Shown here: positions 46,775 to 55,695 of the stretch, piece by piece
Layout: each line of letters opens with the position of its first letter
How positions within the stretch are numbered: the first letter of the stretch is position 1
Origin: Albidovulum sediminis
Lineage (GTDB): Bacteria > Pseudomonadota > Alphaproteobacteria > Rhodobacterales > Rhodobacteraceae
Assembly: GCF_025380365.1 (NCBI RefSeq)
Contig: NZ_JAOCQF010000003.1
Coordinates: 124,001-188,000, forward strand
Direction of reading: 5' to 3'
DNA: 64,000 nucleotides
Translations under genes and position numbers: made by a program
Notes under the pieces: model-generated
The model's database searches: none
What the model was told of the DNA's origin: nothing
Seen by the model: only the letters and a program-made list of their open reading frames with translations

Positions 46775-47659
46775 ATGATCGAGAAGCTGGAAATGTTCCT
46801 CGCTGTCGCCAAGGAGGGCCACTTCGGACGCGCGGCGGCAAGCCTCGGGATCGCTCAGCCGACGCTGTCGACCGGCATCAAGCAGCTTGAGGATCAGCTT
46901 GGCGTTCAGTTGATCTTTCGCGGTTCGCGCTTCGGCGGGCTTACCCCGGAAGGGCACCGCGCGCTGATCTGGGCACGCCAGATCGTTGGCGACGCGCGTC
47001 AGTTGCGCGACGAGATGCGCTATTCCCGCGACGGCCTGACCGGCCACCTGCGCATCGCCGCGATCCCGACCGCGCTGACATGGGCGGGCAGGCTGACGAC
47101 CCGGTTCGGGGAAAAGCATCCGAACGTGCGCTTCACGATCCTGTCGCGCACCTCGATCGAGATACTGTCGATGCTGGAAAACCTCGATATCGACGCCGGC
47201 ATCTCCTACCTCGACAACGAGCCGACCGGGAAAGTCAGCACCGAACCGCTTTACAACGAAAGCTACACGGTGGTGTGCAACGCCAACTCCCCCTTTGCCG
47301 GGCGCGAGAGCGTGGGTTGGGAAGAACTGGAGGGGCAGCGTCTCTGCCTTCTCACCCCCGACATGCAGAACCGCCGCATCATCAACCGGCATTTCGAGGA
47401 GGCGGGCTTCACCCCCGAGGCGCGAATCGAGTCGAACTCGACGGTCGTGCTGGTGGCCAATGTGCTGAATGGGGGCTGGGTGACCGTGCTGCCGGACGAC
47501 ATGGCCACCTTTCTGACGGCGGGGAAACCGCTTCATGTCATCCCCCTTGCAGGCGCTGCGCGCGATCATGTCGTGGGGCTGGTCGCACCTTATCGTGAAC
47601 CGCATACGCCGGTCCTGCGCGCGTTGCTCTCGGAGGCCCGCAGATTGTCCGAGGTTTAA
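46775..47659 (+). CDS. LysR-family regulator of the fds formate dehydrogenase operon
   Basis: 294 residues. The N-terminal winged helix is MIEKLEMFLAVAKEGHFGRAAASLGIAQPTLSTGIKQLEDQLG, with the co-inducer domain from about 90 on (LTGHLRIAAIPTALTW, SSTVVLVANVLNGGWVTVLP). The ATG at 46775 follows GGAGCGCGGGGA; a much longer open frame upstream is a shadow of dgoK. It lies 108 bp upstream of fdsG on the same strand, and a perfect LysR box sits between them. FdsR plays this role in related bacteria; the co-inducer is probably formate (inference). Confidence 0.92.
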   Translation: MIEKLEMFLAVAKEGHFGRAAASLGIAQPTLSTGIKQLEDQLGVQLIFRGSRFGGLTPEGHRALIWARQIVGDARQLRDEMRYSRDGLTGHLRIAAIPTALTWAGRLTTRFGEKHPNVRFTILSRTSIEILSMLENLDIDAGISYLDNEPTGKVSTEPLYNESYTVVCNANSPFAGRESVGWEELEGQRLCLLTPDMQNRRIINRHFEEAGFTPEARIESNSTVVLVANVLNGGWVTVLPDDMATFLTAGKPLHVIPLAGAARDHVVGLVAPYREPHTPVLRALLSEARRLSEV

Positions 47660-47673
47660 GGCGAACTGTCAGC

Positions 47674-47694
47674 TTGATCACGAATTCATATCAA
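47674..47694 (+). promoter_or_regulatory. LysR-type box (T-N11-A palindrome) upstream of fdsG
   Basis: TTGAT-N11-ATCAA, a perfect 5-bp dyad with the T-N11-A core, ending one base before the -35 box. This is the classic activator position for LysR-type regulators and the likely target of the regulator just upstream. Confidence 0.75.
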
Positions 47695-47723
47695 TTGACG
47701 GAAATCTGTTATTGATTTACGAT
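47695..47723 (+). promoter_or_regulatory. fds operon promoter
   Basis: TTGACG (47695-47700), a 17-bp spacer and TACGAT (47718-47723). The start of transcription would be near 47730, which argues against the early ATG at 47729 and for the fdsG start at 47768. Confidence 0.7.
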
Positions 47724-47767
47724 TAAGAATGAGCATGAGAGTTGGCCGGAGCAACCCGGAGGAATTC

Positions 47768-48244
47768 ATGCCGCGCCCCAATGGCGAACCCTCTGCCGAC
47801 CGGATTTCGGCGGTGATCGCGGACCATCTGCACTTGGAAGGCCCGCTTCTTCCCATGCTGCACGCAATGCAGGAAGAATTTGGCCACGTCCCGCAAGCGG
47901 CGGTCGATCCGATCGCGGCGGCGCTGAACATCGGCAAGGCCGAGGTCCATGGCGTGATCTCCTTCTACCACGACTTCCGCGAGGCCCCGGCAGGCCGTCA
48001 CGTCGTCAAGATCTGCCGGGCTGAGGCCTGTCAGTCCGTCGGCGGCGATACGCTGGCCGAGGCAACGCTCGCGAAACTCGGGCTCGACTGGCACGGCACC
48101 ACGCGGAACGGCGCGGTGACGATCGAGCCGGTCTATTGCCTGGGCCTTTGCGCCTGCGCCCCGGCGGCGATGGTCGACGGCAAGGTCGTAGGCCGGGTCG
48201 ACGAAGCGAAGATGGCGACGATCCTGAAGGAGGCCGGCGCATGA
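47768..48244 (+). CDS. fdsG: NAD-dependent formate dehydrogenase, gamma subunit
   Basis: 158 residues, NuoE-like thioredoxin-fold subunit with one [2Fe-2S] cluster ligated by C83, C88, C124 and C128 (ICRAEACQS and YCLGLCACAP). It passes electrons within the cytoplasmic FdsABG complex toward FdsB. The start at 47768 follows CCGGAGGAATTC; the in-frame ATG at 47729 lies at the predicted transcription start. First gene of fdsGBACD; ATGA overlap with fdsB. Confidence 0.95.
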   Translation: MPRPNGEPSADRISAVIADHLHLEGPLLPMLHAMQEEFGHVPQAAVDPIAAALNIGKAEVHGVISFYHDFREAPAGRHVVKICRAEACQSVGGDTLAEATLAKLGLDWHGTTRNGAVTIEPVYCLGLCACAPAAMVDGKVVGRVDEAKMATILKEAGA

Positions 48245-49758
48245 AGATCTACGTCCCCCGCGACAGCGCTGCCAAGGCGCTTGGCGCCGACGATGTCGCC
48301 GCGGCGATCGCCGCCGAGGCGAAGCGCCGTGGCGATGCCGTCGAAATCGTCCGCAACGGCTCCCGCGGGATGATCTGGCTTGAGCCTCTGGTCGAGGTCG
48401 AGAAGGACGGCACCCGCCGCGCCTATGGCCCGGTGAGTCCCGCTGAGGTTCCCGCGCTGCTCGACGGCACGCTTGGAACCCTTGGCCGGGTCGAGGACAT
48501 CCCCTTCTTCGCGCGCCAGACCCGCCTGACCTTCGCCCGCGTCGGCGTGACCGACCCGCTCAGCCTTGCCGACTACGAGGCGCACGGCGGCCTTGTCGGC
48601 CTGCGCCGCGCGCTGGGCATGACCGCTGCCGACATCGTTGCCGAGGTTACCGCATCGGGCCTGCGCGGCCGGGGTGGCGCGGGCTTCCCGACCGGCATCA
48701 AGTGGGAAACCGTCCGCAAGGCTGGCGGCGAGCGCAAGTACATCGTGTGCAACGCCGACGAAGGCGACAGCGGCACCTTCGCCGACCGCATGATCATGGA
48801 GGGCGACCCCTTCACCCTGATCGAGGGCATGGTCATCGCCGGTCTCGGTACCGGTGCGACGAAGGGGTATGTCTACATCCGCTCCGAATACCCCGATGCG
48901 ATCGAGGTGATGGAAGCGGCCGTCAGGGCCGCGCGCGGGGCCGGGATCCTGGGGGCGGGCGTTCTGGGCTCCGGCCACGCCTTCGACATGGAAATCCGCA
49001 TGGGCGCGGGCGCCTATGTCTGCGGCGAGGAGACCTCGCTCCTGAACTCGCTCGAGGGCAAGCGCGGGATCGTGCGGGCCAAGCCGCCGCTTCCCGCGCT
49101 GGAAGGGCTGTTCGGCAAGCCGACGGTCGTCAACAACGTCCTGTCGCTCGCCACCGTTCCCGTGATCTTCGAAAAGGGCGCGGGCCATTACGCGGGTTTC
49201 GGCCTTGGCCGGTCCAAGGGCACGATGCCGATCCAGATCGCGGGCAACGTGAAACACGGCGGCCTGTTCGAAACCGCCTTCGGCTTGCCGCTGGGCGAAC
49301 TGGTCAATGACATCGGCGGCGGCACCGCCTCCGGCCGCCCGGTCAAGGCGGTGCAGGTGGGCGGGCCGCTGGGCGCCTACATGCCGGTGTCGAAGTTCGA
49401 CACCCCCTTCGGCTACGAGGAATTCGACGGCCAGGGCGGCTTGATCGGCCATGCGGGCGTCGTCGTCTTCGACGACACCGCCGACATGCTGAAGATGGCG
49501 CGGTTCGCGATGGAGTTCTGCGCGGTCGAAAGCTGCGGCAAGTGCACGCCCTGCCGCATCGGCGCGGTCCGGGGGGTCGAGACGATCGACCGCATCCGCC
49601 GGGGCGATGCCGATGCCAAGGGGATCCTGACCGACCTGTGCGAGACCATGAAGGACGGCTCGCTCTGTGCGCTGGGCGGGTTCACCCCCTTCCCGGTGAT
49701 GAGCGCGCTGACCCATTTCCCTGACGATTTCGCCCACCATAAGGAGGCCGCGGAATGA
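48241..49758 (+). CDS. fdsB: NAD-dependent formate dehydrogenase, beta subunit (diaphorase)
   Basis: 505 residues, NuoF-like. The NADH-binding motif is GLRGRGGAGFPTGIKWE, the FMN-binding motif is CNADEGDSGTFADR, GAGAYVCGEETSLLNSLEG follows, and the [4Fe-4S] ligands are CGKCTPCRIG plus the later Cys in GSLCALGG. An N-terminal thioredoxin-like segment is present (about 1-90). It reduces NAD+ with electrons from the formate site. Overlaps fdsG and fdsA by four bases each. Confidence 0.96.
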   Translation: MKIYVPRDSAAKALGADDVAAAIAAEAKRRGDAVEIVRNGSRGMIWLEPLVEVEKDGTRRAYGPVSPAEVPALLDGTLGTLGRVEDIPFFARQTRLTFARVGVTDPLSLADYEAHGGLVGLRRALGMTAADIVAEVTASGLRGRGGAGFPTGIKWETVRKAGGERKYIVCNADEGDSGTFADRMIMEGDPFTLIEGMVIAGLGTGATKGYVYIRSEYPDAIEVMEAAVRAARGAGILGAGVLGSGHAFDMEIRMGAGAYVCGEETSLLNSLEGKRGIVRAKPPLPALEGLFGKPTVVNNVLSLATVPVIFEKGAGHYAGFGLGRSKGTMPIQIAGNVKHGGLFETAFGLPLGELVNDIGGGTASGRPVKAVQVGGPLGAYMPVSKFDTPFGYEEFDGQGGLIGHAGVVVFDDTADMLKMARFAMEFCAVESCGKCTPCRIGAVRGVETIDRIRRGDADAKGILTDLCETMKDGSLCALGGFTPFPVMSALTHFPDDFAHHKEAAE

Positions 49759-52634
49759 AAGACTTCATCATCCCCCAGGACGACCGCGACATGGGCACCC
49801 CCGCCCGCACCGGCGCGCCGGTCACGCTGACCATCGACGGTTTCGAGATCACCGTGCCCGAGGGTACCTCGGTCATGCGGGCCGCGGCCGAGGCCGGCAT
49901 CAAGGTGCCGAAGCTCTGCGCCACCGACAGCCTTGAGGCGTTCGGGTCCTGCCGGCTCTGCGTCGTGGAGATCGAAGGCCGCCGCGGCACGCCCGCATCC
50001 TGCACCACGCCCGTGGCGCCCGGCATGGTGGTTCACACCCAGTCCTCCAAGGTCAAGAAGATCCGCAAGGGGGTGATGGAGCTTTACATCTCCGACCACC
50101 CGCTGGATTGCCTGACCTGCGCCGCGAATGGCGACTGCGAGTTGCAGGACATGGCCGGCATGGTCGGCCTGCGCGATGTGCGGTATGAGCCGGGCCGGAA
50201 CCACTTCGAACAGCGCTTCGCCGTCGGGCCGAACCCGGAATACATCCCGAAGGACACGTCGAACCCCTATTTCACCTACGACCCCGCCAAGTGCATCGTC
50301 TGCTCCCGTTGCGTGCGCGCCTGCGAGGAGGTGCAGGGCACCTTCGCGCTGACGATCGAGGGCCGGGGCTTCGAAAGCCGGGTCAAGGCCGGCGCGGCCG
50401 CCGATGATTTCCTGTCGTCGGACTGCGTGAGCTGCGGCGCCTGCGTGCAGGCCTGCCCGACCGGCACGCTCCAGGAAAAATCGGTGATCGAGCTTGGCAC
50501 GCCCGAGCGGTCCGTCATCACCACCTGCGCCTATTGCGGCGTGGGCTGTTCGTTCAAGGCGGAACTGAACGGCGACGAACTGGTGCGCATGGTGCCCTAC
50601 AAGCACGGCAAGGCGAACCGGGGCCATTCCTGCGTCAAGGGCCGCTTTGCCTATGGCTATGCGACGCATCAGGACCGCATCCTGAACCCGATGATCCGCG
50701 AGACGATCCACGAGCCGTGGCGCGAAGTGTCCTGGGATGAGGCGCTCGGCTTTGCCGCGGCGCGCCTGTCGGGCCTGCAGGAAAAATACGGCCGCCGGTC
50801 GATCGGCGTCATCACCTCGTCGCGCTGCACGAACGAGGAGACCTATCTGGTCCAGAAACTGGCCCGCGCGGTATTCCGCAACAACAACACCGACACCTGC
50901 GCCCGAGTCTGCCATTCGCCCACGGGCTACGGCCTTGGCCAGACCTTCGGCACCTCGGCCGGCACGCAGGACTTCGACTCGGTCGAGCATACCGATGTCG
51001 TCATCGTCATCGGCGCCAATCCGACCGACGGCCACCCGGTCTTCGCCAGCCGCCTGAAGAAGCGGCTGCGCCAGGGCGCGAAGCTGATCGTGATCGACCC
51101 GCGCCGCATCGACCTGGTGAAGTCGGCGCACATCGCGGCCTCGCATCACCTGCAGCTGCGCCCCGGCACCAACGTCGCCGTGGTCACCGCGCTGGCCCAT
51201 GCCATCGTGACCGAAGGCCTTTTCGACGAGGCCTTCATCCGCGAACGCTGCGACTGGGACGAGTTCCTGACCTACGCCGAGTTCGTCCGCGATCCGCGCA
51301 ACAGCCCCGAGGCGACGGAACTGCTGACGGGTGTTCCCGCCGCAGAACTGCGCGCGGCGGCGCGTCTCTTTGCCCGCGGCGGCAACGGGGCGATCTACTA
51401 CGGCCTTGGCGTGACCGAACACAGCCAGGGCTCCACCACCGTCATGGGCATCGCGAACCTTGCGATGCTGACCGGCAATATCGGCCGCAAGGGCGTGGGG
51501 GTAAACCCGCTGCGCGGCCAGAACAACGTCCAGGGTTCGTGCGACATGGGGTCGTTCCCGCATGAACTGCCGGGCTACCGCCACGTGAAGAACCCCGAGG
51601 TGCGCGCGATCTTCGAGAACATCTGGGGGGTGGAGATCGACGCCGAACCGGGCCTGCGCATCCCCAACATGCTGGATGCGGCCGTCGATGGCACCTTCAA
51701 GGGCCTTTACTGTCAGGGCGAGGACATCCTGCAGTCCGACCCCGACACCAAGCATGTGGCCGCCGGCCTTGCCGCAATGGAATGCGTGATCGTCCACGAC
51801 CTGTTCCTGAACGAAACCGCGAACTACGCCCATGTCTTCCTGCCCGGCTCGACCTTCCTCGAGAAGGACGGGACGTTCACCAACGCCGAACGCCGCATCA
51901 ACCGCGTTCGCAAGGTGATGGCGCCCCGGAACGGCTATGCCGACTGGGAAATCACCCAGATGCTGGCCAACGCGATGGGCGCGGGCTGGACCTACACCCA
52001 CCCGTCCCAGATCATGGACGAGATCGCGGCGACGACGCCTTCGTTCGCCGGCGTGACCTATGACCTTCTGGAGGAGAAGGGCTCGGTCCAGTGGCCCTGC
52101 AACGAGAAGTCGCCCGAGGGCACGCCGCTCATGCATGTCGACGGGTTCGTGCGCGGCAGGGGGCGGTTCATCGTCACCGAATACGTGGCGACCGACGAAC
52201 GCAGCGGCCCGCGCTTCCCGCTTCTGCTGACGACCGGGCGCATCCTCAGCCAGTACAACGTCGGCGCGCAGACCCGGCGCACCGCGAACGTCGTCTGGCA
52301 CGACCAGGACGTGCTGGAGATCCATCCGCACGACGCGGAGAACCGCGGCGTCAAGGACGGCGACTGGGTGCGGATCGCATCGCGTTCGGGCGAAACAACG
52401 CTGCGCGCGCAGGTGACGGACCGGGTCGCCCCAGGGGTCGTCTACACGACCTTCCACCATCCCGACACGCAGGCGAACGTGGTCACGACCGACTTTTCGG
52501 ACTGGGCCACGAACTGCCCCGAATACAAGGTGACGGCGGTGCAGGTCGGCCTGTCGAACGGCCCGACCGGCTGGCAGCAGGACTACGCGGTTCTGGCCGA
52601 GCAGTCGCGCCGCATTCTTCCGGCGGCGGAGTAG
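49755..52634 (+). CDS. fdsA: NAD-dependent formate dehydrogenase, alpha subunit (molybdenum)
   Basis: 959 residues, the catalytic bis-MGD subunit. The N-terminal [2Fe-2S] domain has C55, C66, C69 and C83; the HxxxC cluster is H115, C119, C122, C128; two ferredoxin clusters follow (CIVCSRCVRAC, CVSCGACVQAC); and the last [4Fe-4S] is CAYCGVGC. The molybdenum ligand is C386, followed by a His, in RVCHSPTG, so the enzyme uses cysteine and not selenocysteine. This architecture is that of the oxygen-tolerant Rhodobacter capsulatus FdsA, with the same Cys number. It oxidises formate to CO2. Confidence 0.97.
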   Translation: MKDFIIPQDDRDMGTPARTGAPVTLTIDGFEITVPEGTSVMRAAAEAGIKVPKLCATDSLEAFGSCRLCVVEIEGRRGTPASCTTPVAPGMVVHTQSSKVKKIRKGVMELYISDHPLDCLTCAANGDCELQDMAGMVGLRDVRYEPGRNHFEQRFAVGPNPEYIPKDTSNPYFTYDPAKCIVCSRCVRACEEVQGTFALTIEGRGFESRVKAGAAADDFLSSDCVSCGACVQACPTGTLQEKSVIELGTPERSVITTCAYCGVGCSFKAELNGDELVRMVPYKHGKANRGHSCVKGRFAYGYATHQDRILNPMIRETIHEPWREVSWDEALGFAAARLSGLQEKYGRRSIGVITSSRCTNEETYLVQKLARAVFRNNNTDTCARVCHSPTGYGLGQTFGTSAGTQDFDSVEHTDVVIVIGANPTDGHPVFASRLKKRLRQGAKLIVIDPRRIDLVKSAHIAASHHLQLRPGTNVAVVTALAHAIVTEGLFDEAFIRERCDWDEFLTYAEFVRDPRNSPEATELLTGVPAAELRAAARLFARGGNGAIYYGLGVTEHSQGSTTVMGIANLAMLTGNIGRKGVGVNPLRGQNNVQGSCDMGSFPHELPGYRHVKNPEVRAIFENIWGVEIDAEPGLRIPNMLDAAVDGTFKGLYCQGEDILQSDPDTKHVAAGLAAMECVIVHDLFLNETANYAHVFLPGSTFLEKDGTFTNAERRINRVRKVMAPRNGYADWEITQMLANAMGAGWTYTHPSQIMDEIAATTPSFAGVTYDLLEEKGSVQWPCNEKSPEGTPLMHVDGFVRGRGRFIVTEYVATDERSGPRFPLLLTTGRILSQYNVGAQTRRTANVVWHDQDVLEIHPHDAENRGVKDGDWVRIASRSGETTLRAQVTDRVAPGVVYTTFHHPDTQANVVTTDFSDWATNCPEYKVTAVQVGLSNGPTGWQQDYAVLAEQSRRILPAAE

Positions 52635-52638
52635 GCGC

Positions 52639-53460
52639 ATGACCCGGCCGCTGGCGCGCAGCATGCCCGGCCTGTCCGTCCAGCCGGACGGGCAGCGCGC
52701 GATCGTGCGCGCCCTGCCCGAAGAGGTGCCGATCGCCCTGGTCTTCGACGGCACCACCCAGGCCGTGATGATGGCGACGCCCGGCGACATTGCCGATTTC
52801 GCCCATGGCTTCGCGCTGAGCGAGGGCATCGTCGACGACCTGTCCCAGATCGAGGACTTCGAGGAAGCCGACCATGGCGGCGGCATCGAGGCCCGGATGT
52901 GGCTTCGTACCGACCGGGCCGAGGCGCTGAAGGCCCGCCGCCGGGTGATGGCCGGTCCCGTGGGCTGCGGCCTGTGCGGGATCGACAGCCTTGACCAGGC
53001 GCTTCGCCCCCTGCCGCGGATCGCGGCGGGGAGTCCGCTTCTGTCGCGGGCCGATGTCGCCGGGGCGACCGAGGCCCTGGCCGGGCTTCAGCCGCTTCAT
53101 GCCCAGACCCGCGCGACCCATGCGGCGGGGTTCCTCCTGCCCGGACAGGGCATCGTCGCCGTGCGCGAGGATGTGGGCCGGCACAACGCGCTCGACAAGC
53201 TGATCGGCGCGCTGGCCCGCACCGGCATCGACGCTTCGGCCGGGGCCTTCGTCATGACCAGCCGCGTGTCGGTGGAACTGATCCAGAAATCCGCGTTGGC
53301 GGGCTGTCCGGTGCTGATCGCCGTGTCCGCCCCGACCGCGACCGCCCTGCGCCTGGCCGAAGAGGCCGGGATCACGCTGGCCGCCTTCGCCCGTGGCGGC
53401 GGCTTCGACCTTTATTCCCATCCTGACCGCATATCGACCGGAGTGTCCCATGTCGCCTGA
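52639..53460 (+). CDS. fdhD: Formate dehydrogenase accessory sulfurtransferase FdhD (FdsC)
   Basis: 273 residues, FdhD family. It passes sulfur from a cysteine desulfurase to the molybdenum cofactor before insertion into FdsA; in Rhodobacter the homologue is called FdsC and binds bis-MGD. The mobile Cys pair is C110 and C113 in GPVGCGLCGIDS, and AREDVGRHNALDKLIG-type sequence occurs as VREDVGRHNALDKLIG. It is 4 bp after fdsA and overlaps fdsD by 11 bp. Confidence 0.95.
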   Translation: MTRPLARSMPGLSVQPDGQRAIVRALPEEVPIALVFDGTTQAVMMATPGDIADFAHGFALSEGIVDDLSQIEDFEEADHGGGIEARMWLRTDRAEALKARRRVMAGPVGCGLCGIDSLDQALRPLPRIAAGSPLLSRADVAGATEALAGLQPLHAQTRATHAAGFLLPGQGIVAVREDVGRHNALDKLIGALARTGIDASAGAFVMTSRVSVELIQKSALAGCPVLIAVSAPTATALRLAEEAGITLAAFARGGGFDLYSHPDRISTGVSHVA

Positions 53461-53653
53461 GAAGATGGTCCACATGGCCAATCAGATCGCCACCTTCTTC
53501 AAGACCCAGCCCGGCGAGGACGCGGCCGAAAAGGTTGCCGCCCATATCCGCGACTTCTGGGAACCCCGGATGCGCGAGCAGCTTCTGGCCCATGTCGCCG
53601 CGGGGGGCGCAGGCCTTGATGCCGTGGTGGTCGCGAGCACGCGGAAGCTCTGA
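53450..53653 (+). CDS. fdsD: Formate dehydrogenase delta subunit
   Basis: 67 residues, MSPEKMVHMANQIATFF at the start, IRDFWEPRMREQL in the centre, and a C-terminal VASTRKL. This small helical protein matches FdsD, needed for FDH assembly. The frame is open farther up (53393), but the ATG at 53450, inside the end of fdhD, gives the family-length product. Confidence 0.92.
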   Translation: MSPEKMVHMANQIATFFKTQPGEDAAEKVAAHIRDFWEPRMREQLLAHVAAGGAGLDAVVVASTRKL

Positions 53654-53702
53654 AGCCGGGCAGGCGGTTCCCGCCGCGCGATACCTGGTGTAATCAGGGT
53701 CC

Positions 53703-54290
53703 ATGTCACCCGCGTTCCGCCCTCCCGTCCCGCTGCGCAGGGGCCGCGTCCACGAAGCCTGTGGGCCCGGGGCAATGGGCTTTGCCGCTGCCACCTGCGC
53801 GCAGGGGTCGGGGCAGATCCTGTGGATCCGCGAAGCCTGGCGGGCCAAGGCGCTCAACCCCGTGGGGCTGTCGCTGTTCTTCGACCCGCACCGGCTTCTC
53901 TGGGCCTCGGTGGCCGACCAGACCGACGCCCTCGCCGTCGCCGAAGAAGCGCTGAAGGACGGCGCCGTACCCCTGGTCATCGTGGAACTCAGCGGCGCGC
54001 TCGACCTGCGCGAGGGGCGGCGGCTGCAACTGGCGGCCAAGGCCGGCCAGACCACCGGGCTGTGCCTGATCCCCGAAGGCATGGGCAGCAACGCCGCCGA
54101 AACCCGCTGGTACTGCACCCCCCTTGCCGCCGCGGGGGGGACGGACTCGACTCCGATGCGGTGGGCGCTTATCAAGAACAAATCAGGAACATTGGGGACC
54201 TGGGATGTTCGATGGGATCACGCGGCGCGTCGTCTCGATGTGGTTCCCCCGGTTGGCGAGCGACCGGGTCCTGCGCCTGCGCCCGGTTGA
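53703..54290 (+). CDS. imuA: Mutagenesis cassette protein ImuA
   Basis: 195 residues, RecA/SulA-related fold without an intact Walker A. GRVHEACGPGAMGFAAAT, VLIRE-type segment ILWIREAWRAKALNP, and VVELSGALDLREGRRLQLAA match alphaproteobacterial ImuA (sometimes called ImuA2). It begins the ImuA-ImuB-DnaE2 SOS mutasome, where it supports translesion synthesis. Its end overlaps imuB by 86 bp. I looked for the alphaproteobacterial LexA box (GTTC-N7-GTTC) in the 49-bp gap upstream; only GTTC-N7-GCGA is present, so SOS control is not shown. Confidence 0.85.
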   Translation: MSPAFRPPVPLRRGRVHEACGPGAMGFAAATCAQGSGQILWIREAWRAKALNPVGLSLFFDPHRLLWASVADQTDALAVAEEALKDGAVPLVIVELSGALDLREGRRLQLAAKAGQTTGLCLIPEGMGSNAAETRWYCTPLAAAGGTDSTPMRWALIKNKSGTLGTWDVRWDHAARRLDVVPPVGERPGPAPAPG

Positions 54291-55695
54291 CGCGCCCTTC
54301 GCGCTGACGCTTCGCCAGAACAATACCGAACGGCTTTACTGCCTGAACGACCGCGCCGAGGCGGCGGGGCTGCATCGCGGCATGCCCTTCGCCGATGCCC
54401 GCGCCTTCTGCCCTGACCTGCACAGCGCTCCGGCCGCTCCCCCGCGCGATGCGCGCTTCCTTGCGATGCTGCGCCGCTGGGCCACGCGCTATTGCCCATG
54501 GGTGGGTTTCGAGGGGGAGGACGGGCTGGTCCTGGACATCACCGGATCGGCCCATCTGTTCGGCGACGAAGCAGCGATGCTGACGGACATGCACGCGCGG
54601 CTGTCGCGCGCGGGGCTGACGGTGCGGCTGGGGCTTGGCGCCACGCGCGGGGCGGCCTGGGCCTTTGCCCGTTTCGGCGGGGCGGCGTTTCGGGCCGGGG
54701 GCGACAGGGATGCGCTTGGCCGCCTGCCCGTCGCCGCCCTGCGGCTTGAGGCGGATACGGTCACCGCGCTGGAGCGGCTGGGGCTGCGCACCATCGCCGA
54801 CCTGGCCGCCACGCCACGCGCACCGCTTGCCCGGCGCTTCGGCCCCGCGGTGCTGATGCGGCTGGACCAGGCGCTTGGGGCCCGTGCCGAACAGATCGCG
54901 CCCGAGGCCGAGGCGCCCCACTACGGCGTCCGCCTGACCCTGCCCGAGCCGATCGGGCTGGTCGATGACGTGATGGCGGGAACCGCGCGGCTGATCGACC
55001 GGCTCTGCGCCCGGCTGAAGGACAACGCGGCGGGCGCCCGCGTCCTGTGCCTGACGCTGCGCCGGGTCGACCAGGCCAGCCAGCAGGTGGAACTGCGCCT
55101 GGCCAGCGCGCTGCGCGATCCGGCCCGCATCCTGCCGCTCTTCGAACGCGGGGTCGGTGCGGTTGAAGCAGGTTTCGGCATCGACCAGATGCGGCTTGAG
55201 GCGACGGTCGTCGAGCCCCTTGCCGTCGAACAGCTCGGCTCCATCCCGCGCCGGGGGGGTGGCGGCGGCGGCGACCGGATCGAGGATTTGATCAACCGCA
55301 TCGGCACGCGGATCGGGCTGGAGAACATCCGCCGCTTCCTGCCCGCCGACAGCCATATCCCCGAACGCAGCTTCCTGGTCGCGCCCGCCGCCTGGTCCCG
55401 GTCCGAAGGGGCCTGGGTCGCGCTGCGCCCGCGCCCGCCGATCCTGTTCCGGCCCGAACCGATCGCGGGCACCGGCCCCCGCCCCCCCGGACAGTTCCGC
55501 TGGCGGCGAATGGGCTTCGACACGGCGCGCGCCACCGGCCCCGAACGCATCGCCCCGGAATGGTGGCTGGAGGACGACGGCTGGCGCACGGGCGTGCGCG
55601 ACTACTGGCATGTCGAGACCCGGCAGGGCCGGCGGCTGTGGCTGTTCCATACGCCGCAGAACCCCGGCTGGTTCGTGCAGGGGGAATTCGCATGA
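54205..55695 (+). CDS. imuB: Inactive Y-family polymerase homologue ImuB
   Basis: 496 residues. The Y-family fold is present (LASDRVLRLRP, ADARAFCPDL, thumb and little-finger regions around LGLRTIADLAATP), but the catalytic acidic triad of DinB is not in the usual positions; the start WFPRLASDR replaces DxD. ImuB bridges ImuA, the sliding clamp and DnaE2. QLGSIPR near 355-361 resembles a clamp-binding motif (inference). The ATG at 54205 is chosen from homology; the frame opens earlier. Overlaps dnaE2 by ATGA. Confidence 0.9.
   Translation: MFDGITRRVVSMWFPRLASDRVLRLRPVDAPFALTLRQNNTERLYCLNDRAEAAGLHRGMPFADARAFCPDLHSAPAAPPRDARFLAMLRRWATRYCPWVGFEGEDGLVLDITGSAHLFGDEAAMLTDMHARLSRAGLTVRLGLGATRGAAWAFARFGGAAFRAGGDRDALGRLPVAALRLEADTVTALERLGLRTIADLAATPRAPLARRFGPAVLMRLDQALGARAEQIAPEAEAPHYGVRLTLPEPIGLVDDVMAGTARLIDRLCARLKDNAAGARVLCLTLRRVDQASQQVELRLASALRDPARILPLFERGVGAVEAGFGIDQMRLEATVVEPLAVEQLGSIPRRGGGGGGDRIEDLINRIGTRIGLENIRRFLPADSHIPERSFLVAPAAWSRSEGAWVALRPRPPILFRPEPIAGTGPRPPGQFRWRRMGFDTARATGPERIAPEWWLEDDGWRTGVRDYWHVETRQGRRLWLFHTPQNPGWFVQGEFA

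Noticed and set aside
45527-47605. 692-codon frame containing dgoK
   Set aside because: The upstream 390 codons are antisense to the LysR gene; DgoK of normal length begins at 46435.
47729-47767. Earlier start codon for fdsG
   Set aside because: The ATG at 47729 coincides with the predicted transcription start and has no Shine-Dalgarno; GGAGGA precedes 47768.
50880-50935. Selenocysteine at the formate dehydrogenase active site
   Set aside because: The molybdenum ligand codon is TGC (C386), not TGA; the enzyme is of the Cys type.
53654-53702. LexA box upstream of imuA
   Set aside because: Only GTTC-N7-GCGA is present; the second half does not match GTTC, so it is not reported as a site.
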